Shown piece by piece: positions 8,403-17,500 of a DNA stretch of 64,000 nucleotides. Below the pieces are notes generated by a model that was not told the origin of the DNA, ran no database searches, and worked only from the letters and a program-made list of their open reading frames with translations. Every line of letters starts with the position of its first letter. Position 1 is the stretch's first letter. Source of the DNA: Deltaproteobacteria bacterium. Its GTDB lineage: Bacteria; Myxococcota; Kuafuiibacteriia; Kuafuiibacteriales; Kuafuiibacteriaceae. The position numbers and the translations under genes were made by a program. Location: NCBI GenBank assembly GCA_011526105.1, contig WYAZ01000180.1, forward strand, positions 1-64,000. The letters run 5' to 3'.

Positions 8403-9543
8403 GGCTTCCGCCTGGGTGCTCGTCGCCCTCACGGGGGTCGCGGTGTGGGTCGGCGTGGCCGGCGCCGAAGAGATCGAGCGCAACTTCGCCGGCTCCGCTC
8501 AGCTCGACTATCTCGCGGTACCCACCAACCCCAACGCGACCGGGCTCACCTTCGACGGCTTCACCACCGAGCTGTCGCTGAAGCTCGCCGTCGACTTCGG
8601 GGAGCACGTTTCCGCCAACATCAAGGTCTGCTACGGCTGTCATGGCTTCGAGACCGACATGGCGTTCGTGGATGTGCGGCTCGCGGACCAGGCCAACGTC
8701 CGTATCGGCCGCTTCAACCCCTCTTTTGGTGACTTCCCACTCCGTCACGACCCCGCCAATCACCGCGCCAGCAGCAAGCCGCTTCCTTACGACATGGGCC
8801 GGATGCTCCGACTCCGCGACTGGAACATGAGCATTCTCCCCTCTCCCTATGTGGACAACGGTATCGAGCTGAACGGGACCCAGTGGTTCAGTGATGCCAT
8901 GCAGATCGACTACGCCGCGTACATGGTCTCGGGCTTCAAAGGGAACAACGACGCCTTTGACCTCGACTTCATCCAGTCGCGGACTGGGTCGCTCTACTAC
9001 GTCGACAACAACTCGGAGCCGGCCTTCGGCGGAAAGCTCTCGCTCACGCTCAACTTCTCCGACGTCGTGAGCACAACGCTCGGGAGTTCGGTGATGTGGG
9101 GGCACTATGATCCGGCGCGGGAGCTCGAGTACCTCATCGGCGGTCTCGATCTCTACGTCCGCATCGGTGAACTCAACATCCGCGGCGAGTACCTCATTCG
9201 GCGGACCGAGTTTGGTCTGGGCAGCGACCCGGGCGAGCGTTTTAGGTACGCTTTCACGGATACCTCCCGGGCGTTCTTCATCAAAGAAGGCTTCTACGCG
9301 GAGGCCGAGTACCCCATCACCGAGCTCATCGAGATCTTGTACCGCTTCGATGGGATGCGTCGCCTGGGCAACGTGGCGGCGACTTCGCCGCTGCGCAGCA
9401 CCAGCGCCATCCTCCGGCACACCATGGGCGGCAACATCCTGATTGGACGCGGTTTGCGGCTGAAACTGACCGCCGAAATCTGGGATTTCTCGGACTTTGC
9501 CGACGAAGTTGCCATCCACGCCGGTGTCGTGGCCAACTTCTGA
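8395..9543 (+). CDS. outer-membrane beta-barrel protein with internal CXXCH heme motif
   Basis: A 382-aa protein with a Sec signal peptide (cleavage after about residue 24, AGA/EE). The rest alternates polar and apolar residues in strands with aromatic girdles, and ends in VVANF, a C-terminal Phe typical of outer-membrane barrels. CYGCH at residues 79-83 is a full c-type heme motif in an early strand or turn (KVCYGCHGFETDMAF). Few porins carry such a motif, which raises the possibility of a one-protein electron conduit. The start overlaps the cytochrome gene by 8 bp, so the two are translationally coupled. If no heme is bound, the two Cys could form a disulphide. Confidence 0.8.
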   Translation: MSRASAWVLVALTGVAVWVGVAGAEEIERNFAGSAQLDYLAVPTNPNATGLTFDGFTTELSLKLAVDFGEHVSANIKVCYGCHGFETDMAFVDVRLADQANVRIGRFNPSFGDFPLRHDPANHRASSKPLPYDMGRMLRLRDWNMSILPSPYVDNGIELNGTQWFSDAMQIDYAAYMVSGFKGNNDAFDLDFIQSRTGSLYYVDNNSEPAFGGKLSLTLNFSDVVSTTLGSSVMWGHYDPARELEYLIGGLDLYVRIGELNIRGEYLIRRTEFGLGSDPGERFRYAFTDTSRAFFIKEGFYAEAEYPITELIEILYRFDGMRRLGNVAATSPLRSTSAILRHTMGGNILIGRGLRLKLTAEIWDFSDFADEVAIHAGVVANF

Positions 9544-9546
9544 GCC

Positions 9547-11469
9547 ATGAGCATGGAGAGCGAGGCCCCGCCGCCTGGTCCAGATCCGCTCGTGGGGCGG
9601 GTCCTGGCCAACAAGATGGAGGTCGAGGCGCTGCTGGGCGAGGGGGCGATGGGCCGTGTGTACCGGGCTCGCCATCTGTCGCTCGACAAGACGGTCGCCA
9701 TCAAGGTGCTCCATAAGGAGCTGAACACAGACAAGAGCATCGTCGGACGTTTCAAAGCAGAGGCGAGAGGGGCCTCGAGGCTCACCCATCCCAACGCAGT
9801 CCAGATCCTCGACTTCGGCGTCGATGGCCCCGACGGCTTGCTCTACATCGCGATGGAGTTCCTCGAGGGGGAGGACATGTCGAAGATCCTCGCGCGGGAA
9901 CATCGGTTCTCTCCGAGTCGAAGCGCGAACCTGATGGTGCAGATCCTCGGTGCACTCGCCGACGCTCACGATCAAGATGTCATCCACCGCGACATGAAGC
10001 CGGGCAACATCGTCGTGACCCCTCGTCGGGGTGATGACGGCGGGATCGTCGAGGTCGTGAAGGTGTGTGACTTTGGGCTCGCCAAGCTGCTCGACCGCGA
10101 CGCCGAACAGAGCAGCACCGGCCCGCTCACCAAGGCGGGGCAGGTCTTCGGGACCCCGGCGTTCATGTCCCCGGAACAGGCGCGCGGCGAAGTTCTGGAC
10201 GTGCGCACTGATCTCTACTCTTGCGGGTGCATCCTCTACCGCATGCTGTCGGGCGACATGCCTTTCCGCGCGGAGTCGGTGGTCGGCGTGCTGATGAAGC
10301 AGATTTCGGAGGAGCCCACGCCGCTCGGGCAGCTCGCGCCGGACGCGCCACCCGGACTCATCGAGGTCGTAAGGCGCGCCATGGCGAAGAACCGGGACGA
10401 GCGCTACAGCTCGGCGCGCGAGATGCGGCAGGATCTCGTGTCGCTCTTCGGCGCGGATCTCTCGCAGCCCTACATCCCGTCGGTGCGAGGTGCTTCGGCG
10501 GTGGCCGCGCTCTCATCGCCCGATCTGATCATCGAGGCCACGGCGCCCTCCATCGGCCGAATCTCGGATCAAGGCAGCGCTTCCCAGGCCTCGATGACCG
10601 GCGAACCCGTCGCTACCGGTCGTCGGGCTTGGTTCGTGATGCTCCCGGGTCTGCTCGCACTCGTGCTGCTGGGGGGTCTGGCGGTCTTCGTGGTTCAGAA
10701 GCTCGATGCGCGCTCGGGCGCCGTCGCGAACCAAGCCCCAGTCCCTCGTCCGCCATCGCAGGCGGTGGCGGAGAAGTCTTCTGACCCAACACCTCCGCCT
10801 CCGCTCGAAGTTCCTCCTGCCGCCCCGGAACCCAAGGCCGATCCGGCGCTCGCACCCAAGCCCGAGAAGGAACCGAGCCGAACTCCACGGCCCTCGAAGG
10901 TCAAGGCCCCTCGGCCCGCCGCACCCGAGCCAGGACCAGCGCCGACTGCGCCGCCTCCGTCCGAGAAACCGGCGGCCGAGAAACCTGCAGCCGAGAGTCC
11001 ACCGGTCGATCCCGCGAAGCCGCCCGTCGCCGATCGAGTCGAAGACCGAGCGCGTGCGCTGGAGCGCGAACTGGTGGAGCGCGCCGTCACCGAGTCCAAG
11101 CCGAGGCCCGCCCCTCCGCTCGTGCCCCCGCGTCCGGCGCCGGCGACCCGAGTGTCGGTGAAGATGGACGACCTCAAGGTCGGCGGCGGCATGTCGAAAG
11201 GGCGCGTCCAACAGGCATTAATCCGCTACGTCCCCGAGGCGCAGAGCTGCTTCTCCGCTCGAGCCTCGAGCTTCGAGTCGGGGACCAAGGGGGAGGTCCG
11301 GATCAACGCGACGATCGAGCTGTCGGGGAGACTCCGGGGGATCAAGGCCGAGGGCGGACCTGCGATCGTGCAGCGCTGCGCGAAGGAAGCGTTCCATGGC
11401 GCGGTGCTCCCCAAGCCCGACACTGGTGGAGCCAAGCTCGAGTTCCTCCTGCGCTACTCGGCGGGTTGA
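9547..11469 (+). CDS. transmembrane Ser/Thr kinase with AgmX/PglI-like periplasmic C-terminus
   Basis: A 640-aa kinase. The catalytic domain covers residues 25-290: GEGAMGRVY (31-39), Lys53, HRDMKPGN (148-155), DFGLA (175-179) and a TPAFMSPEQ activation segment. A transmembrane helix lies near 360-382, followed by about 150 residues of Pro/Ala/Glu/Lys-rich, TonB-like spacer. A C-terminal domain (540-640) reads MSKGRVQQALIRYVPEAQSC ... GEVRINATIELSGRLRGI with conserved Cys residues. This is the AgmX/PglI C-terminal pattern found in Myxococcus gliding proteins and related to TonB C-terminal folds. The kinase could sense or span the periplasm towards the outer membrane. It is last in the operon begun at 5341. 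Confidence 0.9.
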   Translation: MSMESEAPPPGPDPLVGRVLANKMEVEALLGEGAMGRVYRARHLSLDKTVAIKVLHKELNTDKSIVGRFKAEARGASRLTHPNAVQILDFGVDGPDGLLYIAMEFLEGEDMSKILAREHRFSPSRSANLMVQILGALADAHDQDVIHRDMKPGNIVVTPRRGDDGGIVEVVKVCDFGLAKLLDRDAEQSSTGPLTKAGQVFGTPAFMSPEQARGEVLDVRTDLYSCGCILYRMLSGDMPFRAESVVGVLMKQISEEPTPLGQLAPDAPPGLIEVVRRAMAKNRDERYSSAREMRQDLVSLFGADLSQPYIPSVRGASAVAALSSPDLIIEATAPSIGRISDQGSASQASMTGEPVATGRRAWFVMLPGLLALVLLGGLAVFVVQKLDARSGAVANQAPVPRPPSQAVAEKSSDPTPPPPLEVPPAAPEPKADPALAPKPEKEPSRTPRPSKVKAPRPAAPEPGPAPTAPPPSEKPAAEKPAAESPPVDPAKPPVADRVEDRARALERELVERAVTESKPRPAPPLVPPRPAPATRVSVKMDDLKVGGGMSKGRVQQALIRYVPEAQSCFSARASSFESGTKGEVRINATIELSGRLRGIKAEGGPAIVQRCAKEAFHGAVLPKPDTGGAKLEFLLRYSAG

Positions 11470-11486
11470 GCGCGCAGAGCTGCGCC

Positions 11487-11828
11487 TCACATGACGACTT
11501 GCGCGGTCACTCGGGTGCAGTAGTTCTGATAGAGCAACGTCAGGATGCTCATCTCCCGGTGATCGACCGTGATGTTCTTGAGGGTCTTTCCCTCCGCCCC
11601 CGCGTTGCGAAGCGCGGTCTCGAGCGACGCATCACCGATGGAGATGAGCCATAGGATGCCCATGCTGCAGGCCTCCCCGGTGATCTCCGAGCCGCCGGGA
11701 TTCGTGGAGGCGCCCGGCTGAAACTGCCCCGGGGTCCTCACCCCTTTGTAGATAAACCCCGGAGGGCCCACGTAGGCGCAGCCATGAAGGAGGCTGACGG
11801 TCAGGAGGAGCAACAGGATTCTCATCAT
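11487..11828 (-). CDS. TRL-like lipoprotein
   Basis: A 113-aa small lipoprotein, MMRILLLLLTVSLLHGC with the lipobox Cys at 17. The mature sequence (GPPGFIYKGVRTP, then EACSMGILWLISIGDASLETALRNAG, and a C-terminal block with NITVDHREMSIL) matches TRL/TraL-like family proteins. These are short lipoproteins of unknown function, often seen in several copies. The start is one of two adjacent ATGs (11828 or 11825). A much longer antisense frame upstream is discarded because it lies opposite icd. It converges on the kinase gene. Confidence 0.75.
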   Translation of the reverse strand: MMRILLLLLTVSLLHGCAYVGPPGFIYKGVRTPGQFQPGASTNPGGSEITGEACSMGILWLISIGDASLETALRNAGAEGKTLKNITVDHREMSILTLLYQNYCTRVTAQVVM

Positions 11829-11882
11829 CGCCGGCGCTCTTAGCACGCCACGCGGCCGCCGGAAACGTGCTACCGAGGCGGC

Positions 11883-12890
11883 ATGCCGAAAGTCACCTTG
11901 GTGAAGGGCGATGGAATTGGGCCCGAGATCGCCGAAGCCGCCGTGTTTGTCATCGATGCGCTGGGCCTCCCCATCGAGTGGGAGGAGCGGCCCGCAGGCG
12001 CCGCTGCCATTCCCGAGTTTGGTGCGCCGCTTCCGCCGTCTACCATCGAGTCGATCCGCGCGAATCGCTTCGCGCTGAAAGGCCCCCTCCACACCCCGGT
12101 GGGCGGAGGTTACAAAAGCGCAAACGTCGCGCTCAGGCAGGAGCTGGAGCTCTTTGCGAACATCCGTCCCGTCCGTTCTTTCGAGGGCGTCGAGACCCCG
12201 TTTCGCGGCGTGGATCTGGTGGTGGTTCGCGAGAACACTCAGGGCCTGTACTCCGGGATCGAGTTTCACACAGACATCCGGAAGACCTCGGCTCAGGCGG
12301 TCGCGCTCATCACGAGGCCCGCCTCGGAACGCGTCATTCGCTTCGCCTTCGAACACGCTCGCGCGACCCAGCGAAAGAAGGTCACGCTCGTCCATAAGGC
12401 CAACATCTTGAAGTTCACTTCGGGCATGTTCCTCGAGATCGGCCGCGAGATCGCCACGCAGTATCCGGACATCCAGTTCGAGGATCGCATCATCGACGCC
12501 ATGGCCATGGCGCTGGTCATGAAGCCACAGACCTTTGAGCTGATCGTCACGACCAACCTGTTCGGAGACATCCTCTCGGACCTCACCGCCGGGCTCGTCG
12601 GCGGTCTCGGACTCGCGCCCTCGGCAAACATCGGCGAAGAAGTCGGGCTCTTCGAGGCGGTCCACGGGACCGCTCCGGACATCGCGGGAAAAGGGATCGC
12701 GAATCCCTCCGCGCTCATCCTCTCCGGAGCGATGATGCTGCGGCGGCTCGGACACGCGGTCGAAGCTCAACGTGTTCGGAAGGCGGTCCAGAAGACACTT
12801 CGAGAGCGCAAGGTGCTCACCCCTGACCTCGGGGGTTCGGCGAAGACCATGGAGTACGCGAAGGCGATCGTGGCGAACTTCGAGGCCTAG
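11883..12890 (+). CDS. icd: NAD-dependent isocitrate dehydrogenase (IDH3-like)
   Basis: A 335-aa beta-decarboxylating dehydrogenase. GDGIGPEI lies at the N-terminus. The substrate loop KGPLHTPVGGGYKSANVALR carries Ser and Asn at the isocitrate-binding positions, followed by RQELELFANIRPV. The metal-binding Asp residues lie in TNLFGDILSDL, and HGTAPDIAGKGIANP provides the cofactor pocket. The short length and the Ser/Asn substrate loop favour an NAD-type isocitrate dehydrogenase over 3-isopropylmalate dehydrogenase. Homoisocitrate or tartrate dehydrogenase cannot be excluded. It would act in the TCA cycle in the cytoplasm and is a single-gene unit between convergent and divergent neighbours. 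Confidence 0.85.
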   Translation: MPKVTLVKGDGIGPEIAEAAVFVIDALGLPIEWEERPAGAAAIPEFGAPLPPSTIESIRANRFALKGPLHTPVGGGYKSANVALRQELELFANIRPVRSFEGVETPFRGVDLVVVRENTQGLYSGIEFHTDIRKTSAQAVALITRPASERVIRFAFEHARATQRKKVTLVHKANILKFTSGMFLEIGREIATQYPDIQFEDRIIDAMAMALVMKPQTFELIVTTNLFGDILSDLTAGLVGGLGLAPSANIGEEVGLFEAVHGTAPDIAGKGIANPSALILSGAMMLRRLGHAVEAQRVRKAVQKTLRERKVLTPDLGGSAKTMEYAKAIVANFEA

Positions 12891-12935
12891 GCCCAGAGCT
12901 CATCTCGAGACCCCCGACCGAGCGAGACGGCCAAG

Positions 12936-13012
12936 ACGCGAGGCCCGCAAGGCGGGCCGACGAATCCGCTATCCTGCGATAACGCGAGGAGGCCCAACAC
13001 GGCGGGCCGACG
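12936..13012. repeat. two imperfect hairpin-forming direct repeats after icd
   Basis: Two copies of an ACGCGAGG ... GGCCC ... GGCGGGCCGACG unit lie at 12936-12962 and 12982-13012. The first contains a perfect 7-bp stem, GGCCCGC-AAG-GCGGGCC (12942-12958). The second contains a 5-bp version, GGCCC-AACACGGC-GGGCC. No U-run follows either, so this is not a classical intrinsic terminator. It sits between the convergent icd and PEGA-protein genes and may slow transcription or be a small dispersed repeat family. Confidence 0.45.
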
Positions 13013-13055
13013 CGGATCGGCCGAAATCGCGACCGAGGGGGTTTTGAGATGAGCT

Positions 13056-14519
13056 CTAGAACGTGCCGTTCAGCGCCAGGCCGCCTGGGCCCGGGCTCAA
13101 GCTCGCGGAGACGCCGCCGCCCGCGGTGTCATAGCGTCCCGGGTCGTCGCCGGTCACGAGCAGGATGGTGCCCGTCGTGGCGGCCGCCAACCCCAGGATC
13201 GCGGTCGTGAGCGTGAGGGTGTCGAGCACCGCGAGCTGTTCTTCCCGTCGATCGAGATCTGCGAGATCGGCATTGGAGCGGACGCTCAGCGCGTTGAACT
13301 GGCGGATGTCGTCTCGGAGGTCCACGGCCTGTCCGGAGCCCACGAAATACAGCGCCACCCCGCCCGCGATGGCGGCGGCGCCGACGCCGAGCCCCACCCA
13401 CGCCAGCGTTCGGGTGAACGACGCGTCGCTCTTGTAGCGGGCGATGAACGCGGGTGACGGGATGAGCTGGGCATTGAGCTCGAGCGTCTTGCCCTCGATG
13501 ATGTTTACGTCCTCTCGGTAGACGACGTAGCCCTCCTTCTCCACAGCGAGCTCGTGCAGTCCGCCCGCCACCGACAGAGGCTCGAGCAGCGGGCTCACGC
13601 CCACGATGGCGTTATCGAGCTTGATCGTGGCGCCTTCCTCCGAGGTCCTCACTGAGAGAAGGCCGGACTTTTCGCCGAGGAGGTTCCGGACGAGGAGACG
13701 GGTCGCGGTACGCAGCTCGCCGAACACCCCCTTGGTGTCACCGCTGTACTCTCTGGAGACCCGCGCTTCGATCTTGGCCATGGCGATGTTCGCGAGTTGG
13801 AGTTGCAAGATATAGGCGTCACCCACCAAGGAGATCTGACCGGTGACCAAGAAGTCGGCCCCGAGCGCGCCGCCGATCTCTGCGAGGCAGGAGACCTCGT
13901 CACAGCCCAAAAGCTGCTTCTGGCTCTCGAAAGCCAACATCTGCTTGATCTCTTGAGTGGAGATCGCCTTGAAGACGCCGAGCCCCTCGAGGGTCTCGGG
14001 CACGATCTGCGTGAGCGCGTCGGTGAGCCCCGCCTCGATGTTGGCGGACGCGCCGAGTTGCATGACCGCAACCTTGATCCGGTAGGTGTCGCCGAAGGCC
14101 TGCTCGGACGAAGGGGCGCTCGGTGTCGGACGGGGCGAAGGCGGCGGGCTGGGGGCAGCGGTGGGAATGGCCGACGGCGCCTCGGGCGCGGGTGCGGCCG
14201 GAAGCGCGGCCTTCGTGGACTCGAGCTCGAGCATGCCCTTTTCTGCGGGCGGCGGCGCGGAGCACGCGGACTCGAGGGTCTTGGTGCGCATCTGGGCCGA
14301 GTGCTTTCCGATCTTGACCTTCGTCCACTTCCTGCCGCGCTTGACGATGGTGATGAGCGTGCCGCTGGGGAGCTCTCTTTTGCGGGACTTGAGGCTTCGC
14401 GTCTTGTGGACCATCGCAGCTTCGCCGAGAACACACTCCTCCGCGAAGGCCGAACTCACCACCAGTCCGGAGCCGAGGAGGGCGAGGGCCAGAATTCGAA
14501 ACGCTCTCTGCATGATCAT
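13056..14519 (-). CDS. PEGA-domain exported protein
   Basis: A 487-aa protein (ATG 14519; 14513 is an alternative start, and GGGAGGAG serves either). The start overlaps the stop of the RCC1 gene as ATGA. A signal peptide ends near AFA/EEC. An SH3-like basic domain (about 25-85) is followed by a Pro/Ala-rich spacer. A FlgO/TolB-like domain follows (IKVAVMQL ... LEGLGVFKAIS ... LGADFLVTGQI), then a PEGA domain (LSVRTSEEGATIKLD ... GGLHELAVEKEGYV). Near the C-terminus is a transmembrane helix (LAWVGLGVGAAAIAGGVAL) and a short tail. The gene probably encodes a periplasmic, membrane-tethered protein that binds peptidoglycan or envelope polymers. Its partner RCC1 lipoprotein is encoded upstream. 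Confidence 0.75.
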   Translation of the reverse strand: MIMQRAFRILALALLGSGLVVSSAFAEECVLGEAAMVHKTRSLKSRKRELPSGTLITIVKRGRKWTKVKIGKHSAQMRTKTLESACSAPPPAEKGMLELESTKAALPAAPAPEAPSAIPTAAPSPPPSPRPTPSAPSSEQAFGDTYRIKVAVMQLGASANIEAGLTDALTQIVPETLEGLGVFKAISTQEIKQMLAFESQKQLLGCDEVSCLAEIGGALGADFLVTGQISLVGDAYILQLQLANIAMAKIEARVSREYSGDTKGVFGELRTATRLLVRNLLGEKSGLLSVRTSEEGATIKLDNAIVGVSPLLEPLSVAGGLHELAVEKEGYVVYREDVNIIEGKTLELNAQLIPSPAFIARYKSDASFTRTLAWVGLGVGAAAIAGGVALYFVGSGQAVDLRDDIRQFNALSVRSNADLADLDRREEQLAVLDTLTLTTAILGLAAATTGTILLVTGDDPGRYDTAGGGVSASLSPGPGGLALNGTF

Positions 14520-17500
14520 TCTCCTCCCACTACGTTCACACGCAGAAGGTCGCACGTCGCCACCGCCTGCTCGCCCAGGGGCGTGGGGCAGTTTGTGTCC
14601 ACCCCGTCCGTGCAAACACGAACCGGGGTGCAGTAATCCGTGGTGCCGCTGATGGCGCCGATGCCGATGCCGTATGTGAACTCCTCACCCCAGCAGGCCA
14701 TCGAGCCATCCGCACGTTGCGCGCAGGTGTGGGTCTCCCCGGCGCTGATCGCCACCGCGTCATTCAAGAAGCCCGCGCAGTTGGGCGTCGGGTCGCAGGT
14801 CGGTGAGGCGGTTGGGGCACAGACCTGCAGCGGCAAACTGGTTTGCGTCACCGAAGTGCCGGCGCCTAGGGTGCCCACGAATCCTTCGCCCGCTCGAGCC
14901 TCGTTGCTGCCCCAGCAATAGACCTCCCCGGTCACGAGCAGCGCGCAGTTGAAGTGATCACCCGACGTGATCGACACGATGTTCGAGAGCGGATCGCAGG
15001 TCGGGCCAAAGCCCGTGCGGCACACCCGGACCGGGTTGATGCGCGGGGTGGTGGTGGTGCCATCTCCAAGCTGACCGCGGGCGTTTTCTCCCCAGCAGCG
15101 AGCCGTGCCGTCGGCGAGCAGGGCACAGCTGTGAAGGTTGCCCAGGCTGAGCTGCACGATGCCAAAGAGCCGCGGGCACCCCGAACCACTGGCGGACTGG
15201 CAGACCGGGACCGGATTCGCATGAAGGGCGGTGGGCTCGCCCGAGCCGAGCTGACCCACGTCGTTCCTTCCGAAGCAGAGGGCCGAGCTGTCCTCGAGGA
15301 GGGCGCAGGTGTGAAGCTGTCCTGCGCTCACCGAGACCACCGTTTCCTCGAGAGGCAGACACGGCTGCGTGTCCCCGCCGCTGCCGCAGAGCTCGGTGGG
15401 CAGGGACGTCAGCTCGTAGTTCTCGAGATCGGAGGCGACATACCCGTCGTAGGCCGGATTGGGCGCGTTGCAGACCCCGGCCTTCCCGTTGCCGAGTTGG
15501 CCGCAGTTGTTGAGCCCGAAGCACCGCAGCGCCCCTCCGGCCAAAACGGCACAGGTATGGTGCATGCCGGCAGCCACGCCGACCACTCCGGTGAGCGCGG
15601 TGTCTGCGGCGCCGTCGGCGCATCGTGTACCGTCGAAGGTGCCGCTCGCGCAAACCGGGAGCGGCCTTCGCCGATCGTCTTGGAAGTCGTGTACGCCCAG
15701 GCCCAGCTGACCGGCACCGTTGTAGCCGAAGCACCGAAGAGCGCCGGCCTCATCGATGATGCAGGTGTGTTGGTCGCCCGAGGCCATGGCCACCACGTTC
15801 TGTTGCGGCTGGCAGGTCCACATCGACCCGGATGCGCAGACCTTGCCCGCGGTGAGTCGCCGGCTGTAGTCGCCGCGTCCGAGTTGAGTCTCGAAGTTTC
15901 GCCCGACGCAGTGGATCCGCTGCTCACCGCCGCCCTGCGGCGCGGTCACGACGCAGCTATACGACTCTCCCAGGCCGAGCTGAGTGACGCCTTGCAGTGG
16001 CACGCAGGTGCTCCGGGTGCCCGACGCGCACATCGGGACGGGGTTGTGGTGCTCGTTGTCATCGGCGTTTCCGTGGCCCATCTGGCCGTAGAGATCTTCG
16101 CCCCAGCAGTACGTCGTGCCACCGACGTCTACGCAGGCGCGCCGATAGCGCACGTCGAGCCGAGACGCGCCCGTGAGGGGTACGCAAGAGCCGTCATCCA
16201 CGTTGCCCGAAGCGCACACGACGCTTGGATAGGTGCGCTCGATGTCGGTGCCATCGCCGAGCTGGCCATAGCCGTTGGTGCCCCAGCAGTGGACCTCGCG
16301 ATCCGGAGCCACGATGACACAGCCGTGTCCGGGGGCCACGCCGAGCTCGAGCGCGCCGGTCAGACCGGTGTCGCCGTTTGCGTCGCTGCAGGTTCGGGTG
16401 GCGGCGCTAAAGGTGCCGCTCGCGCAGAGATCGACGGGGTTTGGGGCGGTGCTCACCACGTTCGCCGCCGCACCCATGTTGAGCCCGCTCGCGTAGCCCC
16501 AGCACCGAACACGACCGCCGGCGCCGATGACGCAGCTGTGGTAGTCCGCCACCGAGAGGGCGGTGATGTCGGTCATGGGCACGCAGTTGTTGGTGGCTAC
16601 GCTCCCGGTCTCACACACATCATACCGAGCGGTCGTGAGCTTGTACGGGAAGGCGAGCGCGTTCGCGCCGAGGCCGAGGTAGTCATAGCCGTTGTCGCCC
16701 CAGCAGCGTACACGTCCGTTCTCGAGCAGCACGCAGGCGAACTCCTCGCTCGTGGAGACGTCGACGGCGAGCACATCTCCGAGAGGGACGCAGTTTCCGG
16801 TGGCGCGGGAGCCGCTGGCGCAGACCTCGAGCGCGACCGGCTGGTTCGTCGCGCTGCCGGAGCTGCCGTTGCCCATGACGCCGTCTGCGTTCGAACCCCA
16901 GCACGTGACCGCGTTCGCCCGCCCGGCGTCGACGACCGCACAGCTAAACTCGTCTCCGAGGCTGATGGTCTGTCTTCCCGTGGTGAGGAAGTTCGTGCGG
17001 CGGACACAGGAACCGTCGGAGACACGACCGGATAGGCAAACGGGCTCCGGCGTGCCCGTACCGCCGACGAACTCCCCGTTTCCGAGCTCTCCTCGGAAGC
17101 CGTTCTCGGACCAGCATCGAGCTTCCCCGTTCGAGAGGATCGCGCAGGTGTGCTCCGCCGAGGCCGCCACGGTCTGCACCGAGCGAAGGGGTCCGGTACA
17201 GGTCGCGTCGGCGCAGGGCTCCACGAACGCGACCTCGAAATCTCCTCCGCCCCCGCTTCCGAGCTGACCGTTGTAGTCGTAGCCCCAGCAGCTCACCGTG
17301 CCGTCGGCGCCGAGGCTACAGCTCGCGCTCTGCGCGGTGCTGATCGAGGCTCGGCGGCCGCTGCAGTTTGCGCAGCCGGGCCGCGCGGCCTGACGGCCCT
17401 CCAGGTGATCCTCGCCGAGCAATGCTCTCGGGGGTCGAGGGGGCGCGAGGGTCTGCGCGCTCGAGTGCACGTCGAGCGAAAGGTTGCGCACCAAGCTGCC

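Noticed and set aside
11487-12770. Minus-strand 427-codon frame covering icd
   Set aside because: Only its last 113 codons are supported, as the TRL-like lipoprotein; the rest is antisense to icd.
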